Source of the DNA: Pyrinomonadaceae bacterium
Lineage (GTDB): Bacteria; Acidobacteriota; Blastocatellia; Pyrinomonadales; Pyrinomonadaceae
Reading direction: 5' to 3'
Assembly: GCA_019694355.1 (NCBI GenBank)
Contig: JAIBCB010000006.1
Coordinates: 168,917-232,916, forward strand
Length of the DNA stretch: 64,000 bases
Position numbers and translations under genes: made by a program. The notes under the pieces were generated by a model. That model was not told the origin of the DNA, did not search any database, and saw only the letters and a list, made by a program, of their open reading frames with translations. Below are positions 47,500 through 56,440 of the stretch, piece after piece; position 1 is the first letter of the stretch; the number at the start of each line of letters is the position of its first letter.

Positions 47500-48021
47500 T
47501 CAGTCACCCACAGTCGTCTTGACGCGTACCCGAGGCTGCGCGCCTGAAGGGGTCGCGGGTACCGCGTCCTTCTTCATGCTGCATTCGCGGCAAGTTCCCC
47601 AAAGCCTCAAACTGTGATGTGTCGGCGTAAAATCGAACTTTGCGGCCGCCTGGTCTTGTAGATGCTCGATCTCCTCGGAGACGAATTCGATCACGAGTCC
47701 GCACCCCGTGCAGATCATATGATCGTGATGGGCGTGATTGTAGTGGTGCTCAAAGTACGTCTTGTTATCGCCAAAACGCACTTCACGTGCAAGACCTGCT
47801 TCGGTCAGAAGCCGCAGGGTTCGGTACACGGTCGTGTGCCCAACAGAATCATCCTTTTTCTGAACAAGCCGATGCAGATCCTCAATGGTCAAATGCTCTT
47901 CGGTCCCGAGAAACGTCTCCATTATCAACTCTCGCTGATCAGTTCGACGCAATCCCGCTGCTTGAATGTACTCAAGAAAGATCGCCCGCTCGTTTGAAAA
48001 TCTGTCCTTCCCTTTCGACAT
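47500..48021 (-). CDS. Fur-family transcriptional regulator
   Basis: 173 residues: winged helix (LRRTDQRELIMETFLGTEEH, VGHTTVYRTLRLLTEAGL) and metal/dimer domain with the HHDHMICTGCG motif and the structural CRECS (Cys-X2-Cys) near the end. His ligands HHYNHAHHDH are present. The family covers Fur, Zur, Mur and PerR; the metal is not decidable by reading. The ATG at 48021 gives the expected length; the tail of 20 residues is disordered. It shares direction with the DUF2520 gene 20 bases upstream. Confidence 0.88.
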   Translation of the reverse strand: MSKGKDRFSNERAIFLEYIQAAGLRRTDQRELIMETFLGTEEHLTIEDLHRLVQKKDDSVGHTTVYRTLRLLTEAGLAREVRFGDNKTYFEHHYNHAHHDHMICTGCGLVIEFVSEEIEHLQDQAAAKFDFTPTHHSLRLWGTCRECSMKKDAVPATPSGAQPRVRVKTTVGD

Positions 48022-48041
48022 CGCTCTATTCTTAGATGTTA

Positions 48042-48893
48042 TCACTTCGAGCGAAGGATTGCCGATATTGCTTGAATATCATCCTCGGAGACGCCATTTT
48101 TCCTTGCCAGATCAAGCGACCGCAATCCGAGTACTCGATACGCTTCGGCAAAGTCAGGATGGTTGGAAGTGCGAATCGCGTTGAGATTCTTTTCGATCGT
48201 CTCGCGGTCACCGCGTGCAAAAGGCCCCGTAAGGGCGGCTTCAGGCACAACTGAGCGAAGGTTTGCCGCCGTGCTTTCAACGAGAGGTGCCAACACGTCT
48301 CTTGCTTCATCCGGCGAGATACCGCATTCAGCCAAAAGCTCGAGGCTCTCCGAAAAAAGAGCTACGATGTGACCCGCCGACATCACGGCCGCTCCATGAT
48401 AAAGTGCCTTTTTCTCGGGAGAGATCCTAAAACTGCGGCCGCCAAGCACGTCGACGAGTTCTAACGCACGTCGACACGCTTCTTCGTCGCCCTCAATGCA
48501 GAAATACGCGGTCGCCAGTTGTCCGGCACCGGACGTTGGATCGCTGATCGAGATCAGCGGATGCATTGAGCCAACAGACGCTCCTGATTCGCGAAGCGGG
48601 GCAAGAATATCTGATGAGCGAGAACCGCTCGTGTGCAGAACGACGCAGCCGGGCCGAAGGTGAGTCAGCAAAGTTTTCGAGACGCTCTCGATCTGTGAAT
48701 CTCGAACGGCCAAGATCACAGTACCTTGCAGGACATCATCAGTCCGAAGCGGCCGAGGTATTAGCGACTCAACCGGTTCCCTGCCTGTCGTTGGGGCGAT
48801 GATGCGGTTTACGGGCGACCATTTTCGAGCAAAGGCGATGGCCAATGCTCTCCCAACACGTCCGTCACCGATTATATCGATCTCAGGTTTCAC
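48042..48893 (-). CDS. Rossmann-like/DUF2520 protein
   Basis: 283 residues. N-terminal Rossmann fold with IDIIGDGRVGRALA and ILAVRDSQIE, then the DUF2520 helical domain (GSMHPLISISDP, ALYHGAAVMSAGHIVALFSE, TGPFARGD). The family resembles ketopantoate reductase/F420-dependent NADP oxidoreductase folds. Function not established; in some genomes it sits beside pantothenate genes, which are not seen here. Confidence 0.88.
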   Translation of the reverse strand: MKPEIDIIGDGRVGRALAIAFARKWSPVNRIIAPTTGREPVESLIPRPLRTDDVLQGTVILAVRDSQIESVSKTLLTHLRPGCVVLHTSGSRSSDILAPLRESGASVGSMHPLISISDPTSGAGQLATAYFCIEGDEEACRRALELVDVLGGRSFRISPEKKALYHGAAVMSAGHIVALFSESLELLAECGISPDEARDVLAPLVESTAANLRSVVPEAALTGPFARGDRETIEKNLNAIRTSNHPDFAEAYRVLGLRSLDLARKNGVSEDDIQAISAILRSK

Positions 48894-48917
48894 TACCCGA
48901 AAATAATAACAGAGGTT

Positions 48918-51900
48918 TTACGTTAGCGAGTCAATAATTGCATCGATCTCAGAGGGCTCGGGCGTAAAGGCAGTAAGGTCGTCCCTGCGTTCTCCGGTCG
49001 AAACTATCGGCTCCAGCGTGCTCAACAGACCGAGTTCCTCGTCCGTAAAGCGTCTCAGGTCGTTCTCATTCTCGATAAGCTTCTTTAGGGAGGCTCCGGC
49101 GCCTGTTGAACCTGTCTCCGAGGCCAACCTGAGTATGTCATCGACACGAGGACGCAATGATCGTCGATACTCGAACAATGAGGCGTTTATCATCTGCCAG
49201 AGATCCCTGGGTTTCTCTTCTATTTTCTCAGCATCCAATATAGAAAACCCGCATCCGCATCCTGGAGATTGCAGCAACTCATTCTCAACATCGCGGTTGC
49301 AATCCAAACGCTTCATCGCGTCGATGGCTCCGCCGACGAATAGCTTCTTAGTAGGTTCGAACGTCGGTATTCCGGAGAGACTTTCAAACTCCCACCAGAC
49401 ATCCGTTTTCTTTACCTGTTGAAGTTTCTCACGAATATCGGCTTCCGCCGGCAAGGCATTATGGAGGTCGGCAAAGTGCCGTGAGTAAAGCTTTTGATAG
49501 CGGCTCCACTGGTTCGCAATTATCCTTGTGGCCTCCGGATCGTGGTCGTTCGCGTCCGCCGTCACCATGTCCCAGAGATAGGCTCGGAGATCGTCGATCT
49601 CAGCCTCGCCCGTTGGTTCGGACTTCGACAGATATGACATAGCCTTCTCGCGGAGAGCGAAGCCCGCAAGAAACTCTTCGATCAGGATAAGATCGTCCGA
49701 GCGGCGGGAAAATTCACTCTCTTGATCGGCGAACGCATCGGCGATCCGCGTCATACATTCCTCGCACGACAATTCTTCTGAACGCAGCCGGTCAATACTC
49801 GCGGCCACCGAGTCGAATGTCTTGATCGAGGAAGATGCACGCCAGGTCCGCGTCGTCAACGAGCACTCGTCCACCTCCGCATACCGGGCCGAGACAGCGG
49901 ATGCTCTCCACTCGGCTTGCCACACTGCAAGGGCTTCCTTTATCGATCCGGAATCACTTTCCCTCGAAACTGAGAGGGCTTCGTCTGCTCCGGTAAGCAA
50001 GTGCAGCCACCGTCCGAGCCGCTCGACCGAGATACCGGAACCAACAGGCCTTGCGACCGCTACAATTTCTTCCCAACTGACCTTGAGGTCGAGAGATCGG
50101 TGATTGATGCGGTCGGCCCGAGTGGTAACAAACTCGATCATTCGAGCCGAAACCATCGCCGAAAGGATCAGATGGACGGATTCAGCGACGAGGCCGTATG
50201 GCTCTTGTGCGAGAGCAGAATTAACAGCCTCGATCTTCGCCAGAGTATCCGGAGCACCGTCAACCAATTCGAGCACGATTCGAACGGTTTCGATCTGACG
50301 AAGGTCTTCGGCAACAGCAGGAGACGGTCCGGTTTCGCCGCGAGTTGCAATTCCCAACGGCAAGCAGCAGTCTGCCGCGAGCCGAAGCAATGTGTCATCT
50401 GGGGTTCCGGAACCGCTAAAGAAGCCGGAGACTATTGACGAAACTTCCTTCGGGCCAACAACGTGCGGAAAGATCGGGTGTGCCGGGAACCGAGTCTCAA
50501 AGAGCGGTTCCAACATTATCGTGAAAAGATGAGATAACGTGGCCGCGCCGCGAGCTTCTTCCGTTAGGTTGTACTCAAAGCCGCCTATCGAAAGCACCGC
50601 CTGGTCAAGAAACACACGTTGAAAAGCTTTTGCCGTCGAAGACGCATGAGTTTGGAGGGCGGTAGCAAGATGCTCCTTGTGTTCACTGCGAATTGCTGGA
50701 TCATTTTGGAGCAGCCAATAGCGGGCAAAGGCATCCCGGTCACTCTCCACAAGCAAGCCAGGAACCCAATCGACGGACATAGAGTCCGCACTTGCGGCCA
50801 CATCACTTTCAGCAGCAATGGTTACGGTCCAATCCTGCCTTTCGGCAGATGGTTGTGCGGGTGACCCATAGCTCCAAAACACCTTGCCCCGCCGAACACC
50901 GCCCCGCCAAAGGAGGTAGCCATCGGCCTGATCTGCACTTCGCTCTTCCGAATCATCGACCGGGAAGGAAAAGTCCGGAAATCTCTCGGAAAGAAGACGT
51001 TTCAGCACAGCATCGATCTGTGCCGGTGCAACGTTCTTGGTGGCTTCCTGCAGAGCAAGTTTTAATCCGTCTTTCGCATCAAGCCTAAAGCTGTAGCGGC
51101 TATTACCTGATGAATCAGGCTCCGTCTTTATCCCCTCAGGTGCGGCCGCTGCAAAGGCCGAAAGCACCTCTTCGATCCCGCTGATCGCAGCGGATGGATC
51201 ATTTTCGTCGAAGATCAGCATCGAAGCCCCGATCTCCGCCGCGGTCGATCCTTCTTCGCTCAGCGAAAAAAGCATCATTCCCTTCAGGATCAGTTTCGCG
51301 TGCAGGCGTTTTACTACAGGCTGTTTCGAGACGACCTCGTTGTTCAAGCGGTCGTAAATTTCAAAGGCTCCTGAAAGAACTTCGATCTTACGCAGGCTTC
51401 CCTCAACGCTGTCAAAAACTTCGTCGGGAGCAATAAGTGAATTCGCCGGCCTACCCATGATCCGCGCGCCGGCTTCGGAAGCAAATCCAAGCAAAGCGAA
51501 CTCATGCAAATAGAGGCGAACGAATGGAGCGATCTCCATTATCGCCGGATGCAGCGGAAAGAGCGAGGAAAAGCGCTGTTCGCTCCACCTGAAACCGGGA
51601 ACTACCGCGCGATAGTAATTGAAGATCTCGTGTATGACGCTATTTGACCGCGGAAACTTCGGAAAAATGTGGGTATCGACGATCTTGTAGAGATGTTCGA
51701 GGTCGAGGTAATCGATCGAGTATGATCGCGTGATCGCTGCGTTTGCGCCGTCAGCTCCCGCGATATCATCATCGAGTGCGACACCAACAAAAAAGCCTTT
51801 CTTCTTGGCGATCTCAGCGATCTCGCCGAGCACCAACCCGTCGTCCCGGCTAACGCGTTCCGAGCGATCTAAGGACGTGTCGATAAGGACGACGAGCGAC

Positions 51901-52376
51901 GCATCGGCGCCAACGGTTATGGCGGATTCGAACAGCTCACCGAGGTCGGAACTCAAGACGGCCCGCGAGAGCCCCGTTGCTTCGGCAATTCCTGTCTGCA
52001 GTTCGGCAATGAGGGTTTCCTCAATGCCGCGATGAGCCCAAACAACGATGAATTTTCGACGCCCTAGGGCGTGTGCCGCTCCGTCAACATGCGGATCACC
52101 GGCTCGCGATCTTAGGTCGGGAACGCCGATGATGGCACCGAAAGTATTAAGAAAATGACTCTTTCCGACACCTCGATAGCCGGCAAGGGCATTTGCCGCT
52201 CCGCTACCGTCGGTAACGCGCCCCGCTTTCTCGATCCATTTCGCCATCAGATCGGACGTGACGTCTGTAAAACGATAGCTCGCGAGAGCCTTCGCAGGCT
52301 CGCGAACATACTCGTAGTTGCTCGAATATTCCCGCAATTCAACGAGATCTTTAACCTTCTGTTCGATGCGCTTCAT
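48918..52376 (-). CDS. Very large P-loop ATPase, BrxC/PglY or DUF6079-like (tentative)
   Basis: 1152 residues from ATG 52376 (MKRIEQKVKDLVELREY); a TTG at 52454 could extend it by 26 residues. A Walker A loop, GYRGVGKS, sits at residues 66-73 after ASYRFTDVTSDLMAKWIEKA, and a Walker B-like VVLIDTSLD follows near residue 170. C-terminal to the ATPase is a long region with no recognised domain. Near the end there are clustered cysteines (CEECMTRI; SPGCGCGFSILDAEKI) that may bind metal. The N-terminal arrangement and size resemble BREX BrxC/PglY and DUF6079 proteins. No pglX, pglZ, methylase or nuclease gene is in this window, so an orphan role or a different system is possible. Divergent from the M48 gene. 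Confidence 0.7.
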   Translation of the reverse strand: MKRIEQKVKDLVELREYSSNYEYVREPAKALASYRFTDVTSDLMAKWIEKAGRVTDGSGAANALAGYRGVGKSHFLNTFGAIIGVPDLRSRAGDPHVDGAAHALGRRKFIVVWAHRGIEETLIAELQTGIAEATGLSRAVLSSDLGELFESAITVGADASLVVLIDTSLDRSERVSRDDGLVLGEIAEIAKKKGFFVGVALDDDIAGADGANAAITRSYSIDYLDLEHLYKIVDTHIFPKFPRSNSVIHEIFNYYRAVVPGFRWSEQRFSSLFPLHPAIMEIAPFVRLYLHEFALLGFASEAGARIMGRPANSLIAPDEVFDSVEGSLRKIEVLSGAFEIYDRLNNEVVSKQPVVKRLHAKLILKGMMLFSLSEEGSTAAEIGASMLIFDENDPSAAISGIEEVLSAFAAAAPEGIKTEPDSSGNSRYSFRLDAKDGLKLALQEATKNVAPAQIDAVLKRLLSERFPDFSFPVDDSEERSADQADGYLLWRGGVRRGKVFWSYGSPAQPSAERQDWTVTIAAESDVAASADSMSVDWVPGLLVESDRDAFARYWLLQNDPAIRSEHKEHLATALQTHASSTAKAFQRVFLDQAVLSIGGFEYNLTEEARGAATLSHLFTIMLEPLFETRFPAHPIFPHVVGPKEVSSIVSGFFSGSGTPDDTLLRLAADCCLPLGIATRGETGPSPAVAEDLRQIETVRIVLELVDGAPDTLAKIEAVNSALAQEPYGLVAESVHLILSAMVSARMIEFVTTRADRINHRSLDLKVSWEEIVAVARPVGSGISVERLGRWLHLLTGADEALSVSRESDSGSIKEALAVWQAEWRASAVSARYAEVDECSLTTRTWRASSSIKTFDSVAASIDRLRSEELSCEECMTRIADAFADQESEFSRRSDDLILIEEFLAGFALREKAMSYLSKSEPTGEAEIDDLRAYLWDMVTADANDHDPEATRIIANQWSRYQKLYSRHFADLHNALPAEADIREKLQQVKKTDVWWEFESLSGIPTFEPTKKLFVGGAIDAMKRLDCNRDVENELLQSPGCGCGFSILDAEKIEEKPRDLWQMINASLFEYRRSLRPRVDDILRLASETGSTGAGASLKKLIENENDLRRFTDEELGLLSTLEPIVSTGERRDDLTAFTPEPSEIDAIIDSLT

Positions 52377-52632
52377 AGAGAGTTGATAACCGGAGCAGGC
52401 GAGGAAGCATCGCCGGAAAGCGACGCTCAACGCTATTTTAACAAGTTTGTGCAAGGATTTGAAGAATTTCTTTCATTTTTTGGTAAAGATGATAAAAAAG
52501 TCGGATTTTGAGGCAAAGTTATTGCATATTCGCAACTTATTGGGAAATTCGTGCATCATAACCAACGCGTGGTAAAGTCTATTTATCCTTAGTTTCTCTC
52601 TAGCAGACGACGTTTTTGCAGGAGGCATTTCG

Positions 52633-53811
52633 ATGTCAAGCAGTAAGTTTCGAACGGCAGCGGCTCTCTTGGCCGCATTCAGTATCTGGACGGCGGTGAT
52701 CGGTACCGTTCCGTTAGGTGTTTACGGCCAGACGGCCGAAAAACCGGCAGCAAAGGCCGATGATCCTAAGAAAGCGGGCGAACCGACACCTTCCCCAACT
52801 CCGACACATTCGACGGAAGCTCTATCGTCAAAAGACGATCCATCGCAGATCGGCAAGCGGAACATCAATGGCGGTGCAGATAAGCTTTTTGGCTGGCTGG
52901 GTGGTTCGCAGGAGAAAGAAGTTGCGATCGGCCGGCGGCTCGCTGCCGAGGTCGAGCAGCAGGCGAAGATGGTCGATGACCCGATGATCACCGAATACGT
53001 TAATCGTGTCGGTCAGAACATCGTCCTTCACTCGGACGCAAAGATCCCGTTCACGATCAAGGTCATCGATAGCGACGAGGTAAATGCTTTTGCGTTGCCT
53101 GGCGGCTTTTTCTTTGTAAACAAAGGACTTATCCTGGCCGCAGACAACGAAGCGGAACTTGCGGGCGTCATGGCCCACGAGATCGCACACGTCGCAGCCC
53201 GCCACGCAATGGAGAATCAAGGAAAAGGCAAACTCCTGCAGTACGGAATCCTCGGAGGTCTCATTATGACTGGCGGCATCGCCGGTGCTGTGCTGCAAAA
53301 CACTGCTGGCCTTGGGCAAATGCTTGCGTTCTTTAAGTTTACGCGTGGTGCTGAAGAGGAAGCTGACCGTCTTGGAGTTCAATATCTCTATGCGGCCGGC
53401 TATGATCCGACAGCGATGTCCACGATGTTCGAAAAGCTAGCGTCACAGAATAAAAAGAAGCCGGGCTCGCTCTCAAAGCTCTTTATGAGCCACCCGCCGG
53501 CACTCGAACGCCGCGACGACAGCCTTAGCCTTGTCGCTCGATTCCCGGAAAAGGAAGAGTACATCATCAGCACATCGGAATTTCAGAGGGTGAAAGAACA
53601 CCTGCTGAAGATCACGAACGCAAAAGCCGGGATCAAGGGCGATTTCGACGAGGCCGACCAAGGGCCGCCGACGCTGAAGAAACGGCAGCCTACGCCTGAT
53701 GAACCGGATGCCGCGGATTCGAGCAGCAGTTCGCAAGACAGCGGACCGCCCAAGTTGCAAAAACGTAACGAACCGACATCGCCTAACCCATCAGCAACGC
53801 CTGATCAATAG
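52633..53811 (+). CDS. M48 family metalloprotease
   Basis: 392 residues with a signal peptide ending GVYG, a Pro/Thr/Ser linker, and an M48 catalytic domain: GGFFFVNKGLILAADNEAE, zinc motif MAHEIAHVAARHAME, and the third ligand EEEADRLGVQYLYAAGYDP. This fits the BepA/YfgC and LoiP group that works in periplasmic outer-membrane quality control. The tail after residue 335 is low-complexity (TLKKRQPTPDEPD, PKLQKRNEPT). GGAGG precedes the ATG by 8 bases; an intrinsic terminator follows. Confidence 0.92.
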   Translation: MSSSKFRTAAALLAAFSIWTAVIGTVPLGVYGQTAEKPAAKADDPKKAGEPTPSPTPTHSTEALSSKDDPSQIGKRNINGGADKLFGWLGGSQEKEVAIGRRLAAEVEQQAKMVDDPMITEYVNRVGQNIVLHSDAKIPFTIKVIDSDEVNAFALPGGFFFVNKGLILAADNEAELAGVMAHEIAHVAARHAMENQGKGKLLQYGILGGLIMTGGIAGAVLQNTAGLGQMLAFFKFTRGAEEEADRLGVQYLYAAGYDPTAMSTMFEKLASQNKKKPGSLSKLFMSHPPALERRDDSLSLVARFPEKEEYIISTSEFQRVKEHLLKITNAKAGIKGDFDEADQGPPTLKKRQPTPDEPDAADSSSSSQDSGPPKLQKRNEPTSPNPSATPDQ

Positions 53812-53843
53812 GCGGAGCAAACTGTATTCTTTTGCTTTGTATG

Positions 53844-53875
53844 AGAACCCGCACGCGTCAGCTTGCGGGTTCTTT
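53844..53875 (+). terminator. Rho-independent terminator after M48 gene
   Basis: A 10-bp perfect stem, AGAACCCGCA with TGCGGGTTCT (53844-53853 and 53864-53873), loop of 10 bases, then TTGT. 33 bases past the M48 stop. The remaining 180 bases up to mntA show no convincing gene. Confidence 0.75.
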
Positions 53876-54107
53876 GTCGCAAGGTCGCCAAGAAGCCGTG
53901 CACAGTTGAGCTGGACATCAACGCTATCAACGAAAGGAAACTCTCGAATTTGAGCACAACTAGCTCTGACGAAACGATCCGTCTCGTCACCGTCCGTGAA
54001 ATGTCGCTCGAACGCGTACTCGGGTTCAACGCAGTGCCCGTGTGACGGAAGGATCTTAGATGAAAATCGATGTAAATAGCTGTGCTATTATCTATGCGAG
54101 GCTCATT

Positions 54108-54395
54108 ATGAATCTGGAACCGGTGATAAATAAGATAAGAGCTGCGTGTGCCGCCAAAGACATCGCGATGTTAGGCGTCTTCGGGTCGGTCTCGCGTGGT
54201 GAGGACACGCCGAACAGCGATGTCGATCTGCTCGTTCGTCTCGGCAGGCCGGTTGGATTCGTCGAATTTATCGCTCTCGAAGATACTTTCAGGGAGATTC
54301 TCGGTCGCAACGTCGATCTCGCGACCGAATCTTCGCTTCACCCTCTTATCCGCAAAAACGTTCTCGCCGATCTACAGGTCATTTATGAAAAGTAG
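54108..54395 (+). CDS. mntA: MntA-type antitoxin (minimal nucleotidyltransferase)
   Basis: 95 residues. The catalytic signature GSX10DXD is complete: Gly26-Ser27 (FGSVSRGEDTPNSDVDLL), Asp38 and Asp40, plus a third acid, Asp70, in RNVDLAT. In HEPN/MNT systems this enzyme adds AMP groups to the HepT toxin. Two starts are possible: ATG 54060 with GGAAGG upstream, or ATG 54108 with GAGG; the second fits the family length. The gene overlaps hepT by 11 bases. Confidence 0.88.
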   Translation: MNLEPVINKIRAACAAKDIAMLGVFGSVSRGEDTPNSDVDLLVRLGRPVGFVEFIALEDTFREILGRNVDLATESSLHPLIRKNVLADLQVIYEK

Positions 54396-54732
54396 GCATG
54401 ACCGCCTCTACCTTTATGACATCATCGAATGCTGCGACCGTGTCGCAGGTTATGTCAACGGCGTCCGCGAAGAGGACTATCAAGTAAACCCGATGCTTCA
54501 CGACGCACTCGTCCGAAACATCGAGGTCGTAGGCGAAGCTGTCAAAAATCTTTCACAGGAGATAAAGGATACCCATCCCGAAATCGCATGGAGCCAGATC
54601 GCCCGAATGCGTGATAAGATCGCTCACCACTATTTTCGTATAAATCTCGACGTCGTCTGGAAAACCGCCATCGACGACCTTCCAGCATTGCGACCTCAGA
54701 TCGAAGCCATCTACTTGAGATTGGAAGAATAG
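54385..54732 (+). CDS. hepT: HepT-type HEPN toxin
   Basis: 115-residue all-helical HEPN protein, a ribonuclease in its active form. The catalytic RX4HXY motif is intact: Arg76, His81 and Tyr83 (MRDKIAHHYF). Tyr83 is the residue AMPylated by MntA in studied systems. The start ATG at 54385 overlaps the end of mntA, which gives tight coupling. With the antitoxin intact, this seems a working type VII toxin-antitoxin pair. Confidence 0.92.
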   Translation: MKSRHDRLYLYDIIECCDRVAGYVNGVREEDYQVNPMLHDALVRNIEVVGEAVKNLSQEIKDTHPEIAWSQIARMRDKIAHHYFRINLDVVWKTAIDDLPALRPQIEAIYLRLEE

Positions 54733-54810
54733 TTCTCGATGTGTGGAAGGGCAGAGACCTTCTCTTGGCAAAAATGAAGGTAGTGTAGAAGGTCCTGTCG
54801 GAAGAAAGCT

Positions 54811-54846
54811 ATAAAGCCAAGATGAGTAAGTTCACCTTGGCTTTAT
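54811..54846. terminator. Bidirectional terminator between hepT and BamD-like gene
   Basis: An 11-bp perfect stem, ATAAAGCCAAG with CTTGGCTTTAT (54811-54821 and 54836-54846), with a 14-base loop, followed by AATTTTATAA on one side. It lies between the converging hepT and BamD-like genes. Confidence 0.7.
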
Positions 54847-54904
54847 TAATTTTATAAGCAGTTGTCTTGTGATTTTAGACGTTACGGACCCAACCAGAGA
54901 ACGG

Positions 54905-56416
54905 CTATTTTGGTGTAGCAGTTGACGGCGTGGCATTTGCTTGGGCCGAGCGGTCTGAGATCACGGTGGTCAAGGCCTTCGGGATCTGATTGGAATTCAG
55001 CTCGCCTTGGTTTTCGATGATCTGATCGATGAGCTCGAATTTGCCCTTATCGAAATGATCGGAGATGAGCACGCCGCTATCATCGATCGTCATCGGATAG
55101 ATGCCGAAAAGCTGATTCTTGAAATTTGAGAAAAATCCGGGCTGCGCGCAAGGCTCGATCCTCGCCCTTTCAGGATTTGCCGAAGGGATCGTAGCGCCGA
55201 TCAGTTGAAGCTGTTCGGTCGCTTTTTTAACGTATTCACTGTTCGGGTAGTCCGAAACGATGCGCTGAAAGTATCTTGCGGCCTGATCCGTCTCTTCCTC
55301 AAGCTGGTAAGTTACCGCAAGCTTGAACAAAACCTCATCCATAAAGCAGAATTCGGGATACTTGTCGATGATCTCGCGGTAACGAGACTGAGCACCCTTA
55401 AGGCCGCCCTTCTTCTGATCGACGGATTGGTTGTAGTAATAATTCGCGATATAAAGGTTGTGCAGCCCGAGATTGTCCTGTACTTCTTCGAGACGCTTTT
55501 TAGCTTCGTCAAGGATCGTTGAGTTCGGATACTGGCCGATGAGGGCCTTGAGCTTGATCTCGGCACGCTTTGCACGGGTCGCATCACGATCAGGAAGCCC
55601 GATCTGACGCATCTCCGCCTCCGCGATCTTTAGAACAACGCGATCTGCAAGCGGGTGTGTCGGGAAGAACGTAAGCCAATCCTGATATGAGGCGATCGCC
55701 TGGATAAGGTTTGACGAACTGCCTTCGAGAAAGAAGGAATCGGCAACGGCGAGCTTTGACATCGGAAGATACGGCGAATCCGGATATGTCGAAATGATCG
55801 TCTGATACAGGAGTCGTCCGACATCGTAATTCTTCTTGCGCACCTCGCGGGTCGCAACGATAAAGAGTTCCTTGTCGCGGCCGGGACTGACCGATCCGAT
55901 CAGGTCCTCATATTCGTCATTGCCGCCTTTGCCAAAGATGCCGAGGAATTTCTTTCTCTTTTTCTTTTCGCGAGGTTTGCCAACTGGCGTATCAGGAAGA
56001 GCTCGAGCCTCCGCAGTTTCGGATTGGAACTTCTCGACTCTCGTCTGAAGCTCTGCGACCGCCTGCTCCAAATTATCAACATCCGATTTTTCGTACTTGT
56101 CGCCGCGTTCGACCTTGCCGCTCAGATTGTTCACGTCCTTTGAGAGCCGTTTCGACTCCTCGGCCATGCTCATTGCCCGTGCATAAAAAGACTCGGGCGA
56201 CTTTATGTCTTTAGACGCATCATCCTTGGCTTCCGCCTTAAGAGCAGAGGCTACACCTTCAAGGGAACGACGCATTCGGTCGAGCTTGTCGCTCATTACG
56301 TCAAGACGCTGCGTTTCGGATCCATCACCGGGTTTTCCTTGAGCCGAAACAGCAAGCGACGCTGCCAGGATGATCGTGAAAACTGAAAAAAGGCCAACAA
56401 CTCTTTTAGAAAACAT
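54905..56416 (-). CDS. BamD-like TPR outer-membrane assembly protein
   Basis: 503 residues with a signal peptide (VVGLFSVFTIILAASLAVSA) but no clear lipobox Cys. Residues 30-140 form coiled coil (LDRMRRSLEGVASALKAEAK, VDNLEQAVAELQTRVEKFQ), then a basic KKKRKKFLG patch. Residues 190-415 contain TPRs typical of BamD (LLYQTIISTYPDSPYLPMSK, ALIGQYPNSTILDEAKKRLE, YFQRIVSDYPNSEYVKKATE). It is longer than usual BamD (about 245 aa) because of the coiled-coil N-domain. Last gene of the minus-strand unit with rpe 24 bases upstream. Confidence 0.78.
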   Translation of the reverse strand: MFSKRVVGLFSVFTIILAASLAVSAQGKPGDGSETQRLDVMSDKLDRMRRSLEGVASALKAEAKDDASKDIKSPESFYARAMSMAEESKRLSKDVNNLSGKVERGDKYEKSDVDNLEQAVAELQTRVEKFQSETAEARALPDTPVGKPREKKKRKKFLGIFGKGGNDEYEDLIGSVSPGRDKELFIVATREVRKKNYDVGRLLYQTIISTYPDSPYLPMSKLAVADSFFLEGSSSNLIQAIASYQDWLTFFPTHPLADRVVLKIAEAEMRQIGLPDRDATRAKRAEIKLKALIGQYPNSTILDEAKKRLEEVQDNLGLHNLYIANYYYNQSVDQKKGGLKGAQSRYREIIDKYPEFCFMDEVLFKLAVTYQLEEETDQAARYFQRIVSDYPNSEYVKKATEQLQLIGATIPSANPERARIEPCAQPGFFSNFKNQLFGIYPMTIDDSGVLISDHFDKGKFELIDQIIENQGELNSNQIPKALTTVISDRSAQANATPSTATPK

Positions 56417-56440
56417 AAATTATCTGATCGAACCGAACAT

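Noticed and set aside
53863..54045. Possible 60-residue gene ahead of mntA
   Set aside because: Starts with a TTG inside the terminator stem, has no ribosome-binding site and no recognisable family.
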